64,000 bases of DNA, taken from contig CALCOY010000024.1 in NCBI GenBank assembly GCA_937897325.1, positions 62,001 through 126,000 on the forward strand, given 5' to 3'. This DNA comes from an uncultured Shimia sp. Its GTDB lineage: Bacteria > Pseudomonadota > Alphaproteobacteria > Rhodobacterales > Rhodobacteraceae. How positions within the stretch are numbered: the stretch's first letter is position 1; every line of letters starts with the position of its first letter. A model generated the notes under the pieces. The model saw only the letters and a list, made by a program, of their open reading frames with translations, made no database searches and had not been told where the DNA came from. Made by a program: the position numbers and the translations under genes. Shown piece after piece: positions 55,044 to 62,278 of this stretch.

Positions 55044-55513
55044 GTCGCTCGATAGGATAGCGGGGAATGATCAAACGCGTCGAGAGGCCGCGTCTCGGCC
55101 TCGTCGGGGTCATGTGGAATGTCGATGATGTTGAGAAGGATGGAGGTGGCGGTGTCGAGATTTCCAAATGCCATCCAAAGGTCCGGCGCAACCGTCAAGC
55201 GACCATAATCCGCAAGGCTGTTTGGTGAAAGCTCGACCCGTTCGGTACGACCTTTTGTCGGGCTTACCTCACGTTCATCGCGTACCAGAAATCCAATGCG
55301 TCCGACAGGCACAACCAGGTTCATCGTCATCGCCTTGTGCCTTTTCCAACCTTTGATCTGATCGGGCTCTATCATCGAAAAGTAGGCCTCACCAAAGGTC
55401 GTGAAACTGTCTTCTTGCGCCTTCAATGCATGAAGTACATCGCCCGCCGGCGTCGAAATGCGTTTGAGCGGTGTCAGCGCCAAACCCGCAATGCCCTGTT
55501 TCAACTCGCCCAT
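55040..55513 (-). CDS. dTDP-4-dehydrorhamnose 3,5-epimerase-like cupin
   Basis: 157 residues with a beta-barrel cupin pattern: IEPDQIKGWKRHKAMTMNLV near residue 55 holds the His/Lys and PVGRIGFLVRD, and LTVAPDLWMAFGNLDTATSI near residue 115 is the second cupin strand. RfbC-like but the diagnostic catalytic His-Tyr pairing was not verified by eye. It overlaps the rfbG stop by 13 bases (ATG at 55513). It is a candidate epimerase for CDP-4-keto-6-deoxyglucose. Confidence 0.65.
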   Translation of the reverse strand: MGELKQGIAGLALTPLKRISTPAGDVLHALKAQEDSFTTFGEAYFSMIEPDQIKGWKRHKAMTMNLVVPVGRIGFLVRDEREVSPTKGRTERVELSPNSLADYGRLTVAPDLWMAFGNLDTATSILLNIIDIPHDPDEAETRPLDAFDHSPLSYRAT

Positions 55514-56604
55514 GCGTGCTGCCGTTCCCGAGCCCGCTCGGTGTAGAGTTCGATCTGTCGATGCGTGCGCTGGCGTGGAGGACTTCCATCGTGCCAATGC
55601 ACGTACCATTGCGCTGTCATGTCAATGCATTCTTCCGTGTGGAGGACGGGGCGCCAGTTCAGCCGGGCCAATGCCTTGTCGCAGTTGAGTTTCAGAAGAC
55701 CCGCTTCGTTGTAAGTCTCGTTGCTTTGGATCTCATAGGCGGCTTTGGGGTCATTGTATCCCCACTTTTCGGCAAGTCGTTCGATCAATGCACGTACGGT
55801 GACGTTTTGATCGGCTGCCGGTCCGAAATTGAACGGCTCTCCCAGCAGACCGGGGGCCTGCGTTGAAAGCCGTTCGGCAAGCAAGAGATATCCACTGAGC
55901 GGTTCGAGAACGTGTTGCCAAGGGCGCGTCGCATTGGGAGCGCGGATGACCACCGGTTGTTTTTCGGTCCAGGCTCGAACGCAATCGGCCACGATCCGGT
56001 CCTTTGCCCAATCGCCGCCGCCAATCACGTTGCCTGCACGTGCCGATGCCAGTCTTACAGGTGAGTCAGATCCGGCGAAATAGGTCCGATAGAACGCGGA
56101 GATGATGATATCGGCCGCCGCCTTCGAGGCGCTGTAAATGTCCTTACCGCCAACGCGGTCATTTTCGCGGTAGCCCCAAATCCACTCGACATTCTCGTAG
56201 CATTTGTCGCTGGTGATCATGACCACGCTGACGGGCCAATCAACATCCCGAAGGATTTGAAGGGTGTTTGTCGTTCCAAGCACATTACTCTGAACCGTAT
56301 CGATCGGATCGTGGTAGGATGTGGAGACAGTGGCCTGGGCCGCCAGGTGAAAAATGAAGTCCGGCTTGAATCTCATAACGATCTCGCGGGCGCGTTCGAT
56401 GTCGCGGATATCGCAAATGTTGTGCTGAACTTCTGATGCCAGCCCATTGAGCTCGAAATGTGCTGGGGTTGTCGGCACGTCACGAGACAAGCCGCAAATC
56501 TCCGCCCCGAGAGACAACAGCCATTCAGCCAGCCAAGAGCCTTTGAAGCCGGTATGTCCGGTGATCAGGACCCGTTTTCCTCGATACGTTTTCTCAAACA
56601 CCAT
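55501..56604 (-). CDS. rfbG: CDP-glucose 4,6-dehydratase
   Basis: 367 residues, extended SDR. VLITGHTGFKGSWLAEWLLS is the nucleotide-binding loop; FHLAAQATVSTSYHDPIDTV and MITSDKCYENVEWIWGYREN, then the catalytic YSASKAAADII (YxxxK), are the RfbG hallmarks. It converts CDP-glucose to CDP-4-keto-6-deoxyglucose. It overlaps the rfbF stop by 11 bases (ATG at 56604). The start MVFEKTYRGKRV is preferred over the longer frame to 56646. Confidence 0.93.
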   Translation of the reverse strand: MVFEKTYRGKRVLITGHTGFKGSWLAEWLLSLGAEICGLSRDVPTTPAHFELNGLASEVQHNICDIRDIERAREIVMRFKPDFIFHLAAQATVSTSYHDPIDTVQSNVLGTTNTLQILRDVDWPVSVVMITSDKCYENVEWIWGYRENDRVGGKDIYSASKAAADIIISAFYRTYFAGSDSPVRLASARAGNVIGGGDWAKDRIVADCVRAWTEKQPVVIRAPNATRPWQHVLEPLSGYLLLAERLSTQAPGLLGEPFNFGPAADQNVTVRALIERLAEKWGYNDPKAAYEIQSNETYNEAGLLKLNCDKALARLNWRPVLHTEECIDMTAQWYVHWHDGSPPRQRTHRQIELYTERARERQHAWAS

Positions 56605-57409
56605 TGGCCCCTTTTCTGCTGGATGGGCGCCAAGGCGGATTGCCACTGTCCCATATTTCCCGCAAGAGCTTTACGTCGCGCAGCGTGTCCATGCACTGCC
56701 AGAAATCTTTGTGAAAATGTGCTGCCAACTGACCGTCTGCTGCGAGACGCTGCATCGGCTCATGCTCGAACCGCATGGCGTCGTCAGCGATGTAGTCCGC
56801 AACGCCAGGTTCCAGAGCAAAGAAGCCGCCATTGATCCACCCTTCGCCCAGCTGAGGTTTTTCATCGAACTTTACCACTTGATTGCCGTCAAATTCGATC
56901 CGACCAAAACGCGAAGGGGGGCGCACCGCAGACAAGGTCGCCAAGCCGCCTGACGCGTTATGAACATCCAGAAGCGCATTCAGATCGATATTGCTGAGGC
57001 CATCGCCATATGTCGCAAAAAACTTGCGCTGGCCCACAAATTCCGCGCAACGCTTGATGCGGCCGCCGGTCATGGTATCGTGCCCTGTCTCCAAGAGGTG
57101 AAGGGTCCAGTCTTCGCCGCGATGATCGTAAATTGGAGCAATCTCTCCGCGTGTGAAGTCAATCGTCTGGCTGCCGGATCGGCGAAGATAATCTTCGAAA
57201 TAGGATTTGATGTAATCCCCCATGTAACCAAGCGCGACAATGAATTCCTTGCATCCGAATGACCTGTAGTACCGGATGATATGCACCAACATCGGGATAT
57301 CGCCAATCTCGACCATTGGTTTTGGTTTCTTGCCGGTTTCCTCGCTGAGGCGCGTGCCAAGACCCCCGGCGAGAACGACGACCGGAATGTCCGCAAAAAC
57401 ATGGCCCAT
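56594..57409 (-). CDS. rfbF: Glucose-1-phosphate cytidylyltransferase
   Basis: 271 residues. VVVLAGGLGTRLSEETGKKP is the nucleotidyltransferase signature and KPMVEIGDIPMLVHIIRYY is the RfbF-specific next region; ATYGDGLSNIDLN near residue 132 provides the metal-binding Asp. It makes CDP-glucose from CTP and glucose-1-phosphate for rfbG. A strong GGAGG ribosome site precedes the ATG at 57409. It is the first gene of the minus-strand sugar unit; rfbH (the 3-dehydrase for dideoxy sugars) is absent. Confidence 0.95.
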   Translation of the reverse strand: MGHVFADIPVVVLAGGLGTRLSEETGKKPKPMVEIGDIPMLVHIIRYYRSFGCKEFIVALGYMGDYIKSYFEDYLRRSGSQTIDFTRGEIAPIYDHRGEDWTLHLLETGHDTMTGGRIKRCAEFVGQRKFFATYGDGLSNIDLNALLDVHNASGGLATLSAVRPPSRFGRIEFDGNQVVKFDEKPQLGEGWINGGFFALEPGVADYIADDAMRFEHEPMQRLAADGQLAAHFHKDFWQCMDTLRDVKLLREIWDSGNPPWRPSSRKGANGV

Positions 57410-57567
57410 CTCCGACCTCCCCTAGGTTGTTCAACACATGTTTGATAGCGGCAGCTATACCGAACTTGTCGCGAACGGTGGCGCCAAATATTATACAATC
57501 TGCTAACCGGCAAGTAACGATCGTGACGCAAGATCATCATCAGTCGCAATTTGTTTGGAGGAAAAGT

Positions 57568-57675
57568 TTGGAAAATCATGCCGCAACCTTTGAAACACAG
57601 ACCTCCCCAGCGCTGGACAACATCTCTCCGGGCAAGTCCTTATCGCAGAATGTTCTGCATACACGCCACGGCTGA
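57568..57675 (+). CDS. Candidate 35-residue ORF ahead of GT61 gene
   Basis: TTG start at 57568 six bases after a perfect GGAGG (57557-57561), encoding MENHAATFETQTSPALDNIS and so on to a TGA at 57675, 20 bases before the GT61 ATG in another frame. No homology is recognised. It could be a leader peptide or a chance ribosome site; the rest of the 57410-57567 gap holds the divergent promoters. Confidence 0.3.
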   Translation: MENHAATFETQTSPALDNISPGKSLSQNVLHTRHG

Positions 57676-57695
57676 TGATCTGGTAGCGCCACCTC

Positions 57696-58907
57696 ATGCA
57701 AAGTGATTTCATCATTCCGGGCTATGACAGGGATGTAAAAGTGCATGGCGAGATGCCCGCCCTTTGGAACGATTGCGCAGCATCCGATAATATCTGCGTG
57801 CATGACATGCGGGCTGCTCCATTGCGTTTTGGCGACCACGAGGATCGCATCGTCCGAGAGTTTGCCCCTCGCATGGGCCTTCCTTGGGTGTCGTTCAATC
57901 ATGTCTTGTGCAGCGCGGACAATGTGTTGTTTGACAGGCAACGTTTGCAGAAAGATGGCAAAACGATCCTCGGTGCCGGGAGAACTTCGTGGGAGACGAA
58001 GTATGTGCGCGCGGCAGAGGAATCTGGTGCAACCCCGGAGATTGCGAAAGGCGACGTCGTGCCGGACCCCGTCCAATTGGAGGGGAAGAGCGGATTTGTC
58101 TGGGCGCGATCCATGGACAATTACTATCATTTCGTTGTTGACACTTTGCCTTTCCTTGAAGCCATCTTTCGTCAGAAAGATGCATTGGGGCTTGACCGGA
58201 TAATAGTAGGTCCCGGAACCGCCCCCGAAGGCGGCTTTGCCTTGGACTTGTTGCGCTGCTTGTGGCCAGACTGGGCAGATCGCATTGTTTTCCTGAATGA
58301 ACCTTTCGAGGCCGAAGAGCTTACATGGTGCACCATTTCGCCAGACCTGTTTCAGCGTGATGAGAATGGAAAGGTTGTGTTTGGCGATGCGCCGCGCGGT
58401 GTCTCGGGACGCCGATTTTTCGATGCACAACGATGTGTTTTTGAAAGGGCTGATCATTTTCGGCAGGAAAAGAAACCCGCCGAAGATGGCCCAATCCTTC
58501 TGGTGTCACGAAGCCGTGCCGCAACACGCAAGCTTGTCAACGAAAACGCCCTTTACAAGGCAACCCACGATCTTGGCGTCGAAAAGGTCTTTTTTGAAGA
58601 CATGACCTTTGAGGAAAAGATGAACGTCTTGTCGGGCGCAAGGGCAATCCTGGGCGTTCATGGCGCCGGTATGATCAATGCCGGGTTTTGCAGGCCGGGC
58701 ACGCCAGTGGTGGAAATCACTGCCCGCAACTATCTGAAACGGGCAACATGGGTCGCAAAACTCGCGTTTCTAAGAGATACGCCTTACCATCTGGTGATCG
58801 GCGATGAGGAAGGAGAGATAAGTAAGATCTCTGGCAATGTCGGCAACGATATCGTGCTGAGTGAGGCCGCGCTGTCGAATGTCTACGAGCTTATCAAGTC
58901 TTTCTAG
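57696..58907 (+). CDS. Glycosyltransferase family 61 protein
   Basis: 403 residues. SGFVWARSMDNYYHFVVDTL near residue 130 (the conserved DNYxH/F pattern), then PILLVSRSRAATRKLVNEN near residue 265 and GARAILGVHGAGMINAGF near residue 310 are the hallmarks of the DUF563/GT61 family, which adds sugars such as xylose or GlcNAc to surface glycans. It is divergent from rfbF. The start at 57696 lacks a good ribosome site. Confidence 0.87.
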   Translation: MQSDFIIPGYDRDVKVHGEMPALWNDCAASDNICVHDMRAAPLRFGDHEDRIVREFAPRMGLPWVSFNHVLCSADNVLFDRQRLQKDGKTILGAGRTSWETKYVRAAEESGATPEIAKGDVVPDPVQLEGKSGFVWARSMDNYYHFVVDTLPFLEAIFRQKDALGLDRIIVGPGTAPEGGFALDLLRCLWPDWADRIVFLNEPFEAEELTWCTISPDLFQRDENGKVVFGDAPRGVSGRRFFDAQRCVFERADHFRQEKKPAEDGPILLVSRSRAATRKLVNENALYKATHDLGVEKVFFEDMTFEEKMNVLSGARAILGVHGAGMINAGFCRPGTPVVEITARNYLKRATWVAKLAFLRDTPYHLVIGDEEGEISKISGNVGNDIVLSEAALSNVYELIKSF

Positions 58908-58968
58908 AAACGGGCTGCTCGCGCTGGAAGGTCGCGGACTTGCGATTTTTCCGCACTTCGGAACTGCC

Positions 58969-59256
58969 TTAGCTGGCCAGAGCTTCGTGATCGAGGTCAT
59001 CGCGCACATCCTGCATACGGAACGATCGGACGTCAGCCAGTTGAACCTGCATGACGTCCGTGGATAAGAAATTTTTGGGCGCTTCGGGCACGATCAGTGG
59101 CGGCAGATTCTCTCGTTCCGACTGCTTGCATGGCTTGGTTCGCAGGTTCACGTCCGGCTTGCGGCGGACGCGTTCGTGGTTGCATCTGATCCCACCACAC
59201 GTTGCGGACGCGAGGAAGTACTGGCCAGCGCCCGGTGCCTTTCTGGCGTGTTTCAT
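58969..59256 (-). pseudogene. Decayed IS3-type transposase (orfB) fragment
   Basis: The minus-strand reading shows degenerate similarity to IS3-family OrfB around its N-terminal third: GGIRCNHERVRRKPDVNLRT resembles the GF-WNHKRVYRIY-ELELNLR region, and PEAPKNFLSTDVMQVQLADV resembles PEAPNQVWSMDFMHDQLADG followed by RSFRMQDVRDD. The catalytic DDE core is missing and the ends are not recognisable. No terminal inverted repeats identified. Confidence 0.6.
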
Positions 59257-59479
59257 GATGAGCGTTCAATGTTTGCTCTGCCCTTTTTGTGCCGAGACTG
59301 GGCCGAGAGCGGTCGCAGGTCTGGTTCCTGCTGAACACCCCCTATGCAAGAGCGATGCTTGAGATTTCAAGGCACAGCTCCCCCGTCATCGACAACATTT
59401 GTCATTCCAGAGATATTGATGTCCGATTCCCTGCCGGACAGTCGACACTGCAATGCCGGTGTAAATCGAACAGGTAGGG

Positions 59480-59710
59480 TAAGGGAGGACAGAGGTGCCA
59501 AAGGCTTCAGTACCGGATTTCGAGACGAGTTCCTGAACTCCGAAATCCACTAAAGTTCGCGCGGAGTTCAGATCCTGATCGGACATTTGGCGAAGTACTG
59601 CAAAACAAAACGCATCCGTGATCACCTCGGCTATCGTCTGCCAGCACTGCAAACAAACGTTTCAATGGATCAAAGGCCTGTCGGACGACAACTGCCAAAT
59701 TTGGCCTCTC
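59480..59710 (+). pseudogene. Decayed IS3/IS481-type transposase C-terminal fragment
   Basis: The plus-strand frame reads FRDEFLNSEIH, an in-frame TAA at 59551, then a continuation KYCKTKRIRDHLGYRLPA and VSMDQRP. This matches the common transposase tail FRDEFLN...YNxxRPHxxLGYRPPA...PMDQRP. It is oriented opposite to the fragment at 58969-59256 and belongs to a different element or copy. It is a remnant of no coding value. Confidence 0.6.
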
Positions 59711-59859
59711 AGGTGAGGCTGCGCGTAACAGGCAAAGCCGACACCAAGAGGACGGGCGATCTGAGGGAGGTCGCCTGCGCTCGGCAACTCTTTGGTTGGA
59801 CCTGATGAGCGCTGCCGAGCCACCGGGAGATGGGCAAAAATCAGCAGCGCAGCGGCCAG

Positions 59860-60815
59860 TCACAGGCATTGTGTGGATCGGCTTAGAACCAGTTCGGAGG
59901 GCAGCTTCAACGAAGTGGGTTGCGTCCCCTTTTCTATACAATGCTGCAAAACCCAAGCAGTCCGATGGCCCATGAGATCCAAAGGCAATCGAATGCTTGT
60001 TAAAGCGGGCCATGTTGTACTGAAAGCTGGTAAGTCTTCCATGCCGACAATCGAAATGTCGTCCGGCACCGCAAAGCCCATAGATTGAAGCGCAAAGAGC
60101 GCGCCAAGCGTCAGAATGTCGGATGCGTGCAAAAGGGCTTTGATCCCAGTTCTTTCAGAAAATGATCCTGCGCGCTTGCAGCAGCAAACCCATAGAGAAG
60201 TTCGGCCCAATTGAAATAGCCCCGGGTGGTGCTTTATCAGGGAGGGCTTCAATGCGCGCCGATGTGCGGCCATTTGTGTGAAGCGGGCCGTGCAAAACGG
60301 CAATTTTGCAATGGTCCAAACCCAGCAAATGGTCCAATAATATCAACGCTATTGCCACGTTGTTGTGATCTAGTGTTGGCAGTTCGAGATCCGGCGGGAA
60401 GTACGACGTTGCGATCATCGGCAAGGCCCTGCGCCGAACGCCCTGTTCAAAGTCACGGCTGTGGGCGGGGCCCGGAACAATCAGACCCTCGACACCCAAG
60501 TCCGTCAGGTTTTCGCCGCGTTGGCCCCAGCCGCTGTGTCACCCCCCTGTTTTGGCAGCGTTAAGGGACAGCCCGCTCCTCTTCCAGAGCGCTCAGCCAG
60601 CGCGCGAGAAGCGCGTGATCCAGGGGTGATACCAATGCGCGCACAAGCGTTCGCCCTGAATTGATGGTTCTGGCGGACGGGCTGGGCAAGAAATCTGGCG
60701 CGTCGACTGATGCTTCTGCTTTTTGCCGCATCGCCACGGATATGGGGCTGGTCCCATTCAACACCCGCGACGCTGTTGCCATCGATGCGCCCGCATGGCG
60801 GGCGGCATCAGGCAT
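59860..60815 (-). pseudogene. Frameshifted LacI-family transcriptional regulator
   Basis: Three minus-strand pieces in three frames add up to one LacI-type repressor. The helix-turn-helix is at 60815-60561 (DAARHAGASMATASRVLNGT). The first part of the sugar-binding domain is at 60499-60155 (GVEGLIVPGPAHSRDFEQG, KIAVLHGPL). The C-terminal part is at 60303-59860 (HASDILTLGALFALQSMGFA, PDDISIVGMEDLP, LTSIRLPLDLMG). At least two frameshifts separate them. The ATG at 60815 has a GAGGAG ribosome site, so a truncated HTH peptide may still be made. Confidence 0.75.
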
Positions 60816-60905
60816 GTTGCTCCTCAGTTTAGGTCGATTGTTTGGTATGAATGCAGTTTGACGATTGGAGGAAAGGGCGCAACAGGTTGTTTCTAGGGTC
60901 AGGCT

Positions 60906-61047
60906 TCATAGCCAGTAAATGACAATGGCCGCTAGAGCGATGGCTGACAGGAAGACCTTTGGGCACCTGTCGTAGCGGGTCGCAACACGCCGCCAATCTT
61001 TGAGCCTGCCGAACATGATCTCGATCCGATTGCGGCGCTTTTTGGTC
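60906..61047 (-). pseudogene. IS5-type transposase C-terminal remnant
   Basis: The minus strand encodes KRRNRIEIMFGRLKDWRRVA and TRYDRCPKVFLSAIALAAIV ending IYWL and a stop at 60906, the very conserved C-terminus (with the catalytic Glu of the DDE triad in RNRIE) of IS5-family transposases of Rhodobacterales. The protein upstream of this does not align cleanly and the N-terminal part is absent. The IS boundaries were not identified; the stretch to about 61230 may be further debris. Confidence 0.75.
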
Positions 61048-61292
61048 TGCGGTCCTCCGGCGATGGGCGGACAAATGCGATGCGGCTTTGCGCTGGCGGG
61101 GCGACCGGGACCGATCCTGGCAGCCATCCAGCGACCAAGCGTCATTACCGGTGACGTCGCGACAACGTCGTTCCTACCGGGCCAAGCCGTCCGCGCCCGG
61201 GCATGGGTAAAGATAAAGCCGGTGCGCCGCGCTTGACAAGAACAACGGCACAATGATCAAAACGGTACAGCCAGGTCGACCCCGAGCTATCT

Positions 61293-62147
61293 TTGCGAAA
61301 GGGTCCTGCCATCACTTTTCATCCACGTATGTATGCGCATGTCACGGGTCTTGCCTCCACGGAGCTGGCGGCAACCGCAGCATTTGACGATCTCGCAATC
61401 GATGTCTGGCATGTCAGGGCTGGGGAGGCCACGAGAGGCAAGTATGTCTCGATCCATCCGCGGATCAGTATTCTCTTTGATGGGGCCGAAATCTCCCTGA
61501 CAGCAGATCGCGCCACATCCGGTGCGACATGCTCGGTCTGCTACGTGCCGCCCGGTCTGCAATTGTGGGGGCAGCTTGCGGTCAGTGGGCACATCTCGCA
61601 TCTCGACATTCACATAAGCCGCGCAGCGCTGATCGGAATTGTGCCCGAGGGCACGGATATCGCCAAACCGTTGTTCCTGCCGCTCGATCAAAGGTTGAAT
61701 GACATGGCCCTTGCGTTGTCGCAGTTCGGGGCATTCGACATGGGTCTGCAGGGTTTGGCCAAGGATCTGGTCAGAATGCTTTTTTGCAAGGCGGAGCAAG
61801 ATAAGTGCACAGGCGATGAGCCCTGGCTGGAACGGGTGAAACGCCACATTCTGCAAAACATTGATCAACCGATGAAGATCGACGATCTGGCCGAATTGGC
61901 GGGGCTGTCACGGACCCAGTTCAACCGGCTGTTTCGACAGGAAACCGGCCATGCGCCCTACCAATGGATCACGCATGCCCGCATCACCAAGGCGCAAGGC
62001 TATTTGCAGGACCGGCGACCATTCGTCGATGTGGCGACTGCCACCGGGTTTTCAGATCAGGCACATTTGACGCGGACGTTCAAATCCTTCACGGGCCAGA
62101 CACCCGGCAAGTGGCTTGCTGCGCAAACGTCCACAAGTCTGGACTGA
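61293..62147 (+). CDS. AraC family transcriptional regulator
   Basis: 284 residues. The C-terminal HTH pair is IDDLAELAGLSRTQFNRLFR and VDVATATGFSDQAHLTRTFK, with the AraC signature FTGQTPGKW. The N-terminal half is an unassigned sensor domain. The start is uncertain: TTG at 61293 and ATG at 61329 are both possible and neither has a good ribosome site, perhaps because the IS remnant replaced the upstream region. It precedes a TonB-dependent receptor in the same direction, as PchR-type regulators do, so it is probably its activator. Confidence 0.82.
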   Translation: MRKGPAITFHPRMYAHVTGLASTELAATAAFDDLAIDVWHVRAGEATRGKYVSIHPRISILFDGAEISLTADRATSGATCSVCYVPPGLQLWGQLAVSGHISHLDIHISRAALIGIVPEGTDIAKPLFLPLDQRLNDMALALSQFGAFDMGLQGLAKDLVRMLFCKAEQDKCTGDEPWLERVKRHILQNIDQPMKIDDLAELAGLSRTQFNRLFRQETGHAPYQWITHARITKAQGYLQDRRPFVDVATATGFSDQAHLTRTFKSFTGQTPGKWLAAQTSTSLD

Positions 62148-62278
62148 TCCACCGCTGCGATGGTGATCGTACGGGCTGGTCCGATCATTCAATACACGAC
62201 GATCCGGCATCCCTATTCACATTTCAAAGCCTCAAGCCGCTTTAGCGGAGGCTGGTCCGTGGGATGGGGATACTGGAC

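Noticed and set aside
59507-60013. 168-residue minus-strand frame in the decayed island
   Set aside because: It overlaps the IS3 tail and LacI remnants in other frames and shows no family pattern.
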